Below, in pieces: positions 1 through 7,232 of a DNA stretch of 64,000 nt. This stretch comes from Planctomycetota bacterium (GTDB lineage Bacteria; Planctomycetota; UBA11346): positions 150,622 through 214,621 of the forward strand of contig BJHQ01000008.1 of assembly GCA_014193115.1 (NCBI GenBank), read 5' to 3'. The notes below the pieces were generated by a model. That model did no database searches. It was given only the letters and a program-made list of their open reading frames with translations, and had not been told where the DNA came from. Position 1 is the first letter of the stretch; each line of letters starts with the position of its first letter. Both the position numbers and the translations under genes were made by a program.

Positions 1-19
1 CAGGCCGGGATCGCCCCAC

Positions 20-95
20 GGGGGTATAGCTCAGTTGGTAGAGCGTTTGAATGGCATTCAAAAGGTCAGGAGTTCGAATCTCCTTACCTCCACCA
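20..95 (+). tRNA. tRNA-Ala (anticodon GGC), CCA encoded
   Basis: The cloverleaf can be folded by eye: acceptor 20-26 with 85-91, D stem 29-32/41-44, anticodon stem 46-50/58-62 and T stem 68-72/80-84. The seven-base loop 51-57 gives anticodon GGC at 53-55. The third acceptor pair is G-U (G22-U89), the classic alanine identity element. The CCA end at 93-95 is encoded. The 3' half from base 50 is part of the 55-bp repeat shared with 7092-7146, so this intact gene is a hybrid of chromosomal 5' half and element-supplied 3' half. Confidence 0.95.
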
Positions 96-104
96 TCGGC
101 GATC
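50..104 (+). repeat. att repeat, tRNA-side copy (attL)
   Basis: This 55-bp block covers the anticodon loop, T arm and acceptor 3' strand of tRNA-Ala plus nine bases after CCA. It is identical to 7092-7146. Tyrosine integrases of the P4 family commonly cross over in the anticodon or T arm of a tRNA and restore the gene with their own copy, which fits this copy completing an intact tRNA. Confidence 0.9.
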
Positions 105-107
105 CAG

Positions 108-140
108 AAAAACCTCAGGTGAAAACCTGGGGTTTTTTGT
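108..140 (+). terminator. Rho-independent terminator after tRNA-Ala
   Basis: A stem of AACCTCAGG against CCTGGGGTT (one G-U pair and one mismatch tolerated) is followed by a run of six T. It lies 13 bases past the CCA end of the tRNA and is nearly identical to the hairpin at 7149-7182 on the other side of the integrated element. Confidence 0.75.
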
Positions 141-187
141 TTTGTCTATTTCGCTCCGGCGCCAGAAAAAATGAGCGAAACCGGCTC

Positions 188-209
188 GGGCAAATGCCTG
201 ACAAATGCC
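188..209 (+). promoter_or_regulatory. Left arm-type integrase sites (two 11-bp repeats)
   Basis: GGGCAAATGCC (188-198) is followed directly by TGACAAATGCC (199-209). The same 11-mer occurs in tandem at the other end of the element (6953-6974) and inverted at 6998-7008. Shared short repeats near both att cores are what arm-binding sites of a tyrosine integrase look like. The role is inferred. Confidence 0.6.
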
Positions 210-264
210 AGAGATTCGGAATCCATATGGACCCATGGCATGGGTTGCCGATCACCCGGCGGGC

Positions 265-519
265 TTATCGGGCAGGCATCCTGCGTTTGCGGTGCTCTTC
301 CATGTCGAGTCCGATCGCGATTCTCAGTCGTTGAGGCAGACGGTTGGCCACCTCCACCGCTTCCTTGGGCGCAAGGCCGGCAAGGCGAAGCTCATCCGCA
401 GCGATCTCGCGCCAGATTCCCTCAGCAGCGCGGCGAGCTGTACACGCCAACCGCTGCGCCTGGCGCGCAATTCCAGGGGTAAAGGGTCGGCCACGTTGGC
501 GCTTCGGTGTGGGTTCCAT
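265..519 (-). CDS. Small basic protein of the integrated element (84 aa), unknown
   Basis: I do not recognise the family. The protein starts with a basic segment containing a GRP core (KRQRGRPF), as in AT-hook-like DNA-binding tails, and continues as a charged, probably helical chain rich in Arg, Ala and Glu. The sequence AGGG lies seven bases before the ATG, a reasonable ribosome site. It is the gene nearest the tRNA end of the element and is separated from the replication gene by the iteron region. A role in excision or copy control would fit, but nothing in the sequence proves it. Composition matches the rest of the element. Confidence 0.5.
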   Translation of the reverse strand: MEPTPKRQRGRPFTPGIARQAQRLACTARRAAEGIWREIAADELRLAGLAPKEAVEVANRLPQRLRIAIGLDMEEHRKRRMPAR

Positions 520-718
520 GTGTTTTCCCTAGGTGTTTTGGTTATGGGTGGCATGCGGCATGTTTCCTGCGCTTGTCACGCTTGCAAAAAAACGTCCCCA
601 TCGGCGTAGCAACCCGTTCGGACCACCCCGCCTGGGAGGACCCGCGCGACCCCCGGGGGGCGGCAGGCGCCATCCGTTCGGCCGTGTGGCAAGGCAAAGC
701 CCCGCCCCTGCTTTGGAA

Positions 719-934
719 GGTGTGTCGTGGTGTGACAGGTGTTCCGCCAGTGTTTTTCCACGTTTATTCTGACACACCATTCTACGGTTGCGGTGTGACA
801 AGGTGTGCCAGCAGCCGGGCTGCGGCCAGAGGAAACACCCGACCGGCACACCATGCCACACCGTCCCGCGCCCATGGTGTGACACAATTCCGCAGTGTTT
901 CACCTCGTGGCACACCGCCACACCTTGGCACACG
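719..934. repeat. Iteron array, consensus GGTGTGNCA; probable replication origin of the element
   Basis: About eleven copies of GGTGTG(A/T/C/G)C(A/G) or its complement occur here. Direct copies start at 719, 729, 792, 802 and 876. Inverted copies span 770-778, 844-852, 854-862, 908-916, 916-924 and 926-934. Neighbouring copies are mostly 10 bp apart, one helical turn. The array sits just after the stop of the TOPRIM-DUF927 gene. Iterons beside a primase/helicase gene mark the origin in P4-type replicons (P4 itself uses other 9-bp iterons). Bases 520-718 between the array and the small gene are GC-rich and show nothing else I can name. Confidence 0.72.
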
Positions 935-937
935 AGT

Positions 938-3328
938 TCACGGCAAGGGGTCATGGCTTCCCAGGGTCAGGACATACAGCCGAGCGGTTCCGCCACCTTC
1001 GCGGGGCAGTCGCAGGGCATGGGAATGCTTCCCGCCACCGTCCGGGATCAGCATGCCGGCCGTGGAGCAGGCCCTGGCCACCAGGCGAGGATCCAAGCCT
1101 TTGCACACCTCCGCGCGCCAGGTTTCACCGGGGATCAGGTATTGCCGCGCCCCTTCGCGAATCCGATACCAGCCTGCCCGGTTCTGGACCCGCACCCCTT
1201 CGTCAACGTCCCAGGAATCAAAGCGCGCCGATCCGTGGGCGACCAGCCATCCCCGGACATGCTCGACCGCTTGGGCATCCTCAGCAGCGCCGGCACCGCC
1301 ACGGCGAGCTGATAGCCACGCCTTGAAGCAGGAGGCTGCGGCAGCGAAGGCCGCACCATCGGGCCAGCCAGTGATGCCCGCAGCGGTCGCCAGTTCACCG
1401 GCAGCAGCAACAACGGCGAAACGCCGGGCAACCCGATGCACCTGGCCATCAGCCCCTGCCGGCACCGCTTCGGCGGCGAAACGGTCAAAGGTCGTCCGCA
1501 GCCCGGCCCGAACGCCAGGCAGGTCGGCCACCAGCTCATGCAGGAAGGCTGGCCCCGCCGTGCCGTGCTGTCGGTGGCACGCTGCATCCAGCCGATCGGC
1601 GAATGCCGCGCCCCGTGCCTTGGATGACTCGCCAGCGGTGTCGTGGGTTGTCTCCCACGCACCAAGCCCGGCGCCGGCATCGGCCGGGATGTCGGCAATG
1701 CGCAGATCGGCACCGGCCCGCGTGACCTTGCCGGCTTCGCGTGCCAGGTCGGCCAGTCCGATTTCCCCGGTGGACAACAGCAGCAAGCGCCAGGTCAGCG
1801 GATCGCGCATCCCGCCGTCTGCACGCATCCGGGATTTGCCCCGGCCATTGGCGATCAGGTACGCCACCTCCCCGGCGGCATGGGCATCGGCTTGCCCGAG
1901 TTCGTCCAGACACAGCAAGGAATCATTGTGCGCAGCGCAGGTGCCTTCCAGTCCGTTCGCGGTTGCCCGCCAGGAAAGCACATCCGAACCGAACACCGAT
2001 GCGGCGGCCCGAACGCATCGCGTCTTGCCCAGGCTCGACCCGCCCCGCAGGTGAAAGCCGCCCCCATCCAGATCGGCCAGGTTCAGCAGTGGCCCGGCGA
2101 ATCCGCAGCCGATGGCGAACAGCAATCGGGAATTGCCCACGGCCAGGGCTGCCACCTCATTCCGCCAGCCGTCCAGCGTGCCGGCGGTTGCCAAAGGGCG
2201 GGCCAGCATCGGGCCTTGCGGCACCACCCGCTCACCAGCGTCAGGGATCACGGTGCCGGCCCGGTCGCGAAGCACGAACGCATCCCCGTGCCAACCGCCC
2301 CGGGTCACGCATCGCGCCAAGCGGCCTGGGCGAATCTCCATCAGCAATCGGGCAAGCATGGAACGGACACCGGGAGCGGTTCCCAGCGACAGGCCACCAT
2401 CCAATAGGGTCCGGCGCAGGTCGGTGCCGTCCCCAGCCAACAATTCCGCCGGCATCGCCCATTCGTGCGCCCGGCCCTCACGATCGCGCCATGCCAGCAG
2501 ACGGCCCCATGCGCGGCCGGATTCGTCCCTGGTGTCGGCGGCGATCCGCAGCGGCCCGCAGACGTGGGAAGGTTCGCCATCGTCCCCGGCGGGGCGGTGC
2601 CAGATGCCGTCCGGCCGGCGATAAAAGCCGCGCGGCAAGGTCTCGGTCCCCTCGGCGAGCAGGTCGGCCACGGTCGCAGGGGTCCAAGTCGGCGGAGCGT
2701 CCGCGAGGTCCCAGCCTTGCGGCAGGATCCCGCCCAAGGCGGCGCGCACTGGGTCGAGATCGACCACTGCCACCGATGCCGCTATGGGGTCGAGCAGGTC
2801 GCGCACCTGCGCCATGGCGTCCCGGCCGGGATCGTCCGCATCCGGCCAGAGGGTCACGGCGCGGCCAGCCATGGGTTGCCAGTCCGCCTTGGCCACCGCC
2901 TGCGACCCGCCTGGCCAGGTGATAACGACATGCCCGGGAACCAAGCGGCGGGCCGCATCGGATGTTTTCTCACCCTCGACCACCAGCACCGGCGCATCAG
3001 GCCGGGTGGCGAGCTGGTCGAGTCCGTACAGTGGGCGCGGCTCGGGGTGGCCCTTCCAGACCCAGCCGGACGCGCGCGGCGTCAATTGGCGAAGGTCCTT
3101 TTTTCCATCAGGAAGGTTCCACCGGCAAATGACCAGGGGAATGGTTCCATCGGCCAAGCGATAGAGCCAAGTCCGGTCTGGCGCCCGGCGGTGCCGATTG
3201 CGCGCCAGCAGGTCGGCCGGCGGCTGGTCGTGGGCGGGAATGACGGGATCGGACTCGACCTGTTCGGCGTGCACCGGTTCACGGTCGGGACCATCCAACG
3301 GGGCGAAGGCTGCGGCGATTTCATCCAC
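938..3328 (-). CDS. TOPRIM and DUF927 primase-helicase-like replication protein
   Basis: This 796-residue protein probably replicates the element. A TOPRIM-like domain shows VVEGEK (116-121) and DADD (163-166), the acidic pair that binds metal in primases. A DUF927 domain follows, with Walker A GGSSLGKT (429-436) and Walker B LLCLDEL (471-477), as in the superfamily 3-like ATPases of phages, plasmids and satellites. The last 100 residues look like a winged-helix or DNA-binding tail that could read the adjacent iterons. The start overlaps the end of the upstream primase-like gene by 8 bp, so the two halves of a primase-helicase are translationally coupled. Assignment to DUF927 is firm; helicase activity is inferred. 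Confidence 0.87.
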   Translation of the reverse strand: MDEIAAAFAPLDGPDREPVHAEQVESDPVIPAHDQPPADLLARNRHRRAPDRTWLYRLADGTIPLVICRWNLPDGKKDLRQLTPRASGWVWKGHPEPRPLYGLDQLATRPDAPVLVVEGEKTSDAARRLVPGHVVITWPGGSQAVAKADWQPMAGRAVTLWPDADDPGRDAMAQVRDLLDPIAASVAVVDLDPVRAALGGILPQGWDLADAPPTWTPATVADLLAEGTETLPRGFYRRPDGIWHRPAGDDGEPSHVCGPLRIAADTRDESGRAWGRLLAWRDREGRAHEWAMPAELLAGDGTDLRRTLLDGGLSLGTAPGVRSMLARLLMEIRPGRLARCVTRGGWHGDAFVLRDRAGTVIPDAGERVVPQGPMLARPLATAGTLDGWRNEVAALAVGNSRLLFAIGCGFAGPLLNLADLDGGGFHLRGGSSLGKTRCVRAAASVFGSDVLSWRATANGLEGTCAAHNDSLLCLDELGQADAHAAGEVAYLIANGRGKSRMRADGGMRDPLTWRLLLLSTGEIGLADLAREAGKVTRAGADLRIADIPADAGAGLGAWETTHDTAGESSKARGAAFADRLDAACHRQHGTAGPAFLHELVADLPGVRAGLRTTFDRFAAEAVPAGADGQVHRVARRFAVVAAAGELATAAGITGWPDGAAFAAAASCFKAWLSARRGGAGAAEDAQAVEHVRGWLVAHGSARFDSWDVDEGVRVQNRAGWYRIREGARQYLIPGETWRAEVCKGLDPRLVARACSTAGMLIPDGGGKHSHALRLPREGGGTARLYVLTLGSHDPLP

Positions 3329-3647
3329 GGGGCACCTCTATCCGCAGCGCATCGGCCAGATGTTTCGCAGCCTTTCCCGGACTCAGGTCGAACAGGTACG
3401 CGGCCAGCCCGATCACGTCCCGCCCTCGGGCAGACGGGTCGGCGAAGTCGGCCCAAGCTCCCGTGCGCAGGTTGATGGCGAAGCTGCCGGGGTGCCGATC
3501 AGATCGGCGAGGATTCAGGGCAACCCATTCGCGGCCCTGGGGTTTTCCATCAGGCAACCAACGGGCGAGCAGGTCGGGCAGCCAAGGCACGGCGCGGCGG
3601 TTCAGCTCGGCGAAGTCGATTCGCTGGGGTTTCGCTTGGGGTTTCAT
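3321..3647 (-). CDS. Primase N-terminal (zinc-domain-like) protein, 108 aa
   Basis: The core, roughly residues 40-95 (REWVALNPRRSDRHPGSFAI, then a GAWADFAD segment), resembles the N-terminal domain of phage and plasmid primases that precedes TOPRIM. In those proteins this fold is often a CHC2 zinc ribbon. Here the zinc ligands are missing, so it is the degenerate form often seen with DUF927 proteins. ATG at 3647 overlaps the stop of the upstream gene (ATGA), and its own end overlaps the TOPRIM-DUF927 gene. It likely works as the template-binding part of a split primase. That role is inferred from context. Confidence 0.65.
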   Translation of the reverse strand: MKPQAKPQRIDFAELNRRAVPWLPDLLARWLPDGKPQGREWVALNPRRSDRHPGSFAINLRTGAWADFADPSARGRDVIGLAAYLFDLSPGKAAKHLADALRIEVPRG

Positions 3648-4105
3648 CGTGCGCCCCCAGTCGGCAGGCGCCAGACGCGCGATGGCGAATCGTGACAATT
3701 TCGCCACGGCGAGCGGTCGAACCATCCCGCCGGTTCAATTCGTCCGGCGGCGTGCAGACGTTCGATTGCCAGACCGGCGGCCCGGCCGTCCACACCATCG
3801 GGCGCAGCCAAACCCGCACGAGCCCTAGCCTCGGCCAATGAGCACGGACCGGAATCCAGGGCAGCGAGCAGGACGCGGCAACATTTATCAACAAAGGTGG
3901 CCTTTGCCGGGTTCGGGTCCGCCGCATGGGCTGCCAGAGCGGCGGCGGCCAGGTCGGCGCCGGTCGGCCGGTCAATTCCCAGTTCGTCAAATATCGTTGA
4001 TTGCGCAGAATTTTCGCTATGATTTCCAGTGTCGCTGGCGGTCGCGACAGGGGCCTTGGGCGCGGCAACGCCTGGGGCCTCATTGTTTTGGGCGGTCGGT
4101 TCCAT
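3644..4105 (-). CDS. Hypothetical protein of the element (153 aa)
   Basis: No family is recognised. The first 40 residues are low-complexity (Ala, Pro, Asn, Ser). Residues 45-153 form an Ala-rich helical region with a segment (SLAEARARAGL ... GLAIERLHAAGRI) that looks like a winged-helix DNA-binding fold. The gene starts three bases after the stop of the HTH frame upstream and overlaps the primase-like gene downstream by ATGA, so it belongs to the replication operon. A regulator or replication accessory would fit. Confidence 0.7.
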   Translation of the reverse strand: MEPTAQNNEAPGVAAPKAPVATASDTGNHSENSAQSTIFDELGIDRPTGADLAAAALAAHAADPNPAKATFVDKCCRVLLAALDSGPCSLAEARARAGLAAPDGVDGRAAGLAIERLHAAGRIEPAGWFDRSPWRNCHDSPSRVWRLPTGGAR

Positions 4106-4108
4106 GGG

Positions 4109-4313
4109 TCAGGCCTCCGCGCGGCGGTTGGCCAACCAGGCGCGAATTTCGCTGCGAAAATAGATAATTCGGCGCCCGATGCGGTGGTAGGGCACGCGCA
4201 CTTCGTCGGTGCATCGCCAGGTGTTCAGAGTCGCGGGACTCAGCCCCAGTTCGATGGCGGCACCGGCCGTATCGGTTGCGTCGGGGGTTGGTGGAGTGGT
4301 CAGGAATGGGCAT
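4109..4313 (-). pseudogene. Excisionase/AlpA-like HTH protein with apparent +1 frameshift
   Basis: ATG at 4313 has a strong GGAGG five bases upstream, but its frame gives only an Arg/Pro-rich chain. One base further on, a different frame encodes a textbook MerR-type HTH_17 protein: GLSPATLNTWR, then VPYHRIGRRIIYFRSEIRAW, ending at 4109 just before the next ATG. The two frames would join as one ORF of about 67 codons if one base were missing from the G5 run at 4283-4287 (C5 on the coding strand). Proteins of this class are excisionases or regulators in satellites. The shift could be a sequencing error, a real mutation or programmed frameshifting; the sequence alone cannot decide. Confidence 0.7.
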
Positions 4314-4369
4314 GATTGCCTCCGTTCCCGCCACTTTGCGCGAGTTTATGTCCCCAACAGTTCGGCCCT

Positions 4370-5158
4370 TTATTGCTTCTTAGGTCGTCCTCGCGGGCCA
4401 CCTTTTTTGGCGGTGGCCTTCCTCATCGCATTGTCACTCGCGCCGGTTTCATCGCATGCCAACCGCCGAGACTCTTTTATGTCTCGTCCCTGATCGCGGT
4501 GCTTTTGGAATGCAGCCACCATTACAGCGCGGGGGACGCATCCGCGAACCTCGCCAGATTTGAATCCGCCCCCCCTCGATCCCTGGCCGGCCTTGGCGAT
4601 TTCCGCCATCCGGCCCGGCACGCCTGCCAGGACGGCCTCGCCCCAGGCGTCCACGGCGGCGGCAGCAAGGCCCAGCGCCAATTGGTGGCGGCAAGATACT
4701 GAAAGCGCAGCGTTTGCTATTTCGTCTGCCCAATTGTCCACAGCAACGAATCCAGCCAAGGCCCGGAGCAGGCGAAAATCTTGTTCGTTTGCCGCTGGCA
4801 GGGCTGCGATTCCACTGCCGCCAGGCAAGAGTTCCCACCGTAGACCACGCCGCGCTACTTCGGCCTCGACACGCGCGCGAAGTTCTCGCCAAGCATCAGG
4901 ATTCGGACGAATAGTGCCCTGCATTCCCATGCCGCCCGGCCCAAGATAGTTGACATCTGTGCTACGCTGAATCCGCAAGTCATAGCAACCGCTGGCTTCG
5001 TGCTTGGCCGTTTTCCTCACGTGTTTGAGCAGCCATGGAGATACTGAGTCCTCGCGGATCCATGCGCACGGTATGCGGCGCGGCTTGGACTCCTGGGTCA
5101 GGCCAGCCGTTTTGCGTGATTTGCGGGACTTTTCCCCAGGGATGGGGTCGGTGGTCAT
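4370..5158 (-). CDS. Hypothetical protein with C-terminal AT-hook (262 aa)
   Basis: I recognise no catalytic domain. The N terminus is basic (GEKSRKSRK). The middle (about 95-200) is Ala-rich and helical. The C terminus ends in GGPRGRPKKQ, a good AT-hook core for minor-groove binding. ATG at 5158 overlaps the integrase stop by ATGA, so both are made from one transcript. Coupled expression with integrase and DNA-binding tails suggests an accessory of recombination or a regulator, but that is inference. Composition matches the neighbours except for a slightly AT-richer stretch near 4930-5010. Confidence 0.7.
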   Translation of the reverse strand: MTTDPIPGEKSRKSRKTAGLTQESKPRRIPCAWIREDSVSPWLLKHVRKTAKHEASGCYDLRIQRSTDVNYLGPGGMGMQGTIRPNPDAWRELRARVEAEVARRGLRWELLPGGSGIAALPAANEQDFRLLRALAGFVAVDNWADEIANAALSVSCRHQLALGLAAAAVDAWGEAVLAGVPGRMAEIAKAGQGSRGGGFKSGEVRGCVPRAVMVAAFQKHRDQGRDIKESRRLACDETGASDNAMRKATAKKGGPRGRPKKQ

Positions 5159-6936
5159 GGCGGACCCTCCCGGGTGTCGGTTCCGGCATTGATGCGGTCA
5201 GGCTGATTGCGGCCAACGTCCGCCGCCGGGGTCGGTCGCGCCCCCAGGATCGCAGCCGCAGCACCTGGGCTGTGGCCCAGCATCTTGCCGGCCACGATGG
5301 CGGCCATGTGGGCGGCGTGGTCTTGACCAATCCGGCCATAAATCCGGGTCGATTTGCTGCCGGGGGCGTGGCCAAGCTGCCGGCCGATCTCGGCTTCCGA
5401 GAATCCCGCCATGGCCATGTGTGCGCCCACGGATCGGCGAATGTCGTGAAAGCGCAGGTCCATCACCGTGCCTTCGCTGGGATCACCGCCGGCAGCGGCC
5501 ACGCGATCCCGCAGGGCATCGACCACCCGCGCCAGTGGATGGCGCATGCCGGATTCCCGCCGGCCCAGGGCTGCCCGCCAGAATGCGTCCGCCAAGTCGG
5601 CGAGCCCGGCGGTTTCCACATCCAACCGTTCCGGCGGCCAGGACTCGATGCCGGCCAGGACTTGGAGCAGGCGCCGGGCTTCCATGCGCCAGCGGATGCG
5701 ATCCCAGGCGCGGCCGGGGTCGATCGTGTGCCGTTTTGGGTCGGTGGCCTGGGGGAACACCCATGCTTTGCTGGGACATTCCGCACGCCATGCGCGCAGC
5801 CGATCGCACACCACCGGCGGAAGGCTGAGCTTCATCTCTGTCCCGCCCTTCGATTTGTGGCCAGGGATGCGCCAGGTCCCCCGGGCCAGGTCCAGTTCTG
5901 CGCCTTCACCGGGCCAGGGCATGCTCAGCAGGTTTGCCAGGCGCGCCCCGGTGGTGGCGGCAAGCAGGAAGAACAGCGGCCAGGGCGCGGCTTCCTCGGC
6001 CACGCCTTCCCAGAACCAGGACAGCTCCGGCCCCGCCATGTGGCGATCGCGGGAGGTTTCCCGATGGCGATACTCAGCCGACCGGGCGGCGGGGTTGGTC
6101 AGGTCGGGGGCGGCCTTGGCGAAGATGGTGCCGACCAGCACCGCCGCGCGGTTGGCCAAGGTAGCGCCCCGTTCCTGGGTGATGGTTTCATGCAGGCGGC
6201 GCACGTCCTCGGCCATCAGATCAGCAGCCAGACGACCACCAGTCCAGCGGGCTTCCACCTTTGTCCCACAGGTCGGACAGGGGTGGCGCTCCCGGGTGTG
6301 GGTGGCCCCGGTCACGATGTTGGACTTGGCCTTGCCGGCGGTGGTCTTGGTCTGCTTCGCCCGGCGTGGTTCGTAGGATTCCCGCGATGCGGTCCAAACC
6401 ACCTCGGCGCCGACATGACCATCGGGACAGCAGGTCATGAGCCGCACCTTGAAGGCAGGGGCCAGCACCCGAGCCCACAGCCAGCAATCCATTTTGACCG
6501 ATGACGGCCGCTTGTTCGGCAGTGCGTGCTTGGCCAGGTAGGACTCCCACAGGTCTCCCATGGCGACCTTGTCGGCGGCCCGTGCTTGGGTTCGGTCCTC
6601 CCACGGTCGTTCCCCGTTGGCGATGGCCCCAAGCAGCCCCTGGGCCAGTCGCCGGGCATCGTCAACGCTGAGGCTGGGATGATCGCCCAGCCGCATGAAG
6701 CGAGCCCGCCCGCACGCCCAACGGATCAGCCAGAGCGACTTGGACCCGGCCGACACTTGGCAGGCAAGCCCGCGCACCTCCGCGTCCCAGACGATGGTCC
6801 GTCCGCGCTTGCCGCCATCCGCTGCGTCAAACCGCAAAGCGTCCAAGCGCGCCTTGGTGAACACGATGCGCCGGTGCTGCTCGCGCGCGGGGTCGCCGGC
6901 GGGTTCCGGCAGGCCAGGTTCCAATGGTGCCGGCAT
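5155..6936 (-). CDS. Tyrosine recombinase (P4-family-like integrase) with zinc-ribbon insertion
   Basis: This 593-residue protein should catalyse site-specific integration and excision of the element. The N-terminal part resembles the arm-binding domain of P4-type integrases. Catalytic residues in order are Arg332 (TGAR), Lys in HKSKGG (about 361), His497-x-x-Arg500 (HDIRR), His523 (LGH) and the nucleophile Tyr533 (RIYGR). The protein is long for the family because of two insertions: a Cys-rich stretch (Cys169, Cys170, Cys220, Cys223) in the core-binding domain, and about 80 residues before the HDIRR motif. ATG at 6936 is preferred (GAGGA before it); a start at 7002 would lie within the arm sites. 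It lies next to attR, as expected. Confidence 0.9.
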   Translation of the reverse strand: MPAPLEPGLPEPAGDPAREQHRRIVFTKARLDALRFDAADGGKRGRTIVWDAEVRGLACQVSAGSKSLWLIRWACGRARFMRLGDHPSLSVDDARRLAQGLLGAIANGERPWEDRTQARAADKVAMGDLWESYLAKHALPNKRPSSVKMDCWLWARVLAPAFKVRLMTCCPDGHVGAEVVWTASRESYEPRRAKQTKTTAGKAKSNIVTGATHTRERHPCPTCGTKVEARWTGGRLAADLMAEDVRRLHETITQERGATLANRAAVLVGTIFAKAAPDLTNPAARSAEYRHRETSRDRHMAGPELSWFWEGVAEEAAPWPLFFLLAATTGARLANLLSMPWPGEGAELDLARGTWRIPGHKSKGGTEMKLSLPPVVCDRLRAWRAECPSKAWVFPQATDPKRHTIDPGRAWDRIRWRMEARRLLQVLAGIESWPPERLDVETAGLADLADAFWRAALGRRESGMRHPLARVVDALRDRVAAAGGDPSEGTVMDLRFHDIRRSVGAHMAMAGFSEAEIGRQLGHAPGSKSTRIYGRIGQDHAAHMAAIVAGKMLGHSPGAAAAILGARPTPAADVGRNQPDRINAGTDTREGPP

Positions 6937-6952
6937 GCTGTCCTCAGAGGTC

Positions 6953-7008
6953 TGACAAATGCCTGACAAATGCCAGAAGTCAAAAACGGGCAAATGTGGC
7001 ATTTGTCA
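6953..7008. promoter_or_regulatory. Right arm-type integrase sites overlapping the int promoter region
   Basis: TGACAAATGCC is present at 6953-6963 and again at 6964-6974, inverted at 6998-7008, and as a partial copy (GGGCAAATG) at 6988-6996. The left end has the same motif at 188-209. The cluster lies 17-72 bases before the integrase ATG, so integrase binding here could also repress its own gene. Both functions are inferred from position and repetition. Confidence 0.6.
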
Positions 7009-7091
7009 GTCAACGTAGAAAACAGCGTAAGTACCTATGAAATCAATCAAGCGCCATTTACCACAAACCCCACCAAACGCCGGTCCCTGTA

Positions 7092-7146
7092 AATGGCATT
7101 CAAAAGGTCAGGAGTTCGAATCTCCTTACCTCCACCATCGGCGATC
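7092..7146 (+). repeat. att repeat, distal copy (attR) with orphan tRNA 3' end
   Basis: This block is identical to 50-104. It carries the 3' half of tRNA-Ala with no 5' half before it: the preceding bases match neither the acceptor nor the D arm. It therefore marks the displaced end of the original tRNA gene and the outer boundary of the element. Integrase begins about 155 bases to the left. Confidence 0.9.
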
Positions 7147-7148
7147 AA

Positions 7149-7182
7149 GAAAAACCTCAGGTGAAAGCCTGGGGTTTTTTGT
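7149..7182 (+). terminator. Original tRNA-Ala terminator, displaced
   Basis: Hairpin AACCTCAGG / CCTGGGGTT followed by six T, with one base difference from the copy at 108-140. It ends in GTTGTTGTTG. Before insertion of the element this would have terminated the tRNA-Ala transcript. Confidence 0.7.
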
Positions 7183-7232
7183 TGTTGTTGTGACCCGGCT
7201 TTCGCGATTTTTCTGCCGAGCCGGGGCGCAGC

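Larger units (their letters stand above)
50..7146. mobile_element. tRNA-Ala-integrated satellite-like element (about 7.1 kb)
   Basis: An exact 55-bp direct repeat (50-104 and 7092-7146) starts in the anticodon arm of tRNA-Ala. Near-identity continues to 141/7183 with two mismatches. Inside are a tyrosine integrase next to the right end, an excisionase-like HTH frame, a primase-like protein, a TOPRIM-DUF927 protein and an iteron array next to the left end. Capsid, portal, terminase, lysis and conjugation genes are all absent. This is the organisation of P4-like satellites or mini integrative elements that replicate on their own but need a helper to move. Element status is well supported by sequence. 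The satellite reading is inference from gene content. Confidence 0.88.

Noticed and set aside
529..954. Cys/His-rich open frame on the minus strand
   Set aside because: Its Cys and His residues come from the GGTGTG iterons read as codons. There is no ribosome site or family match.
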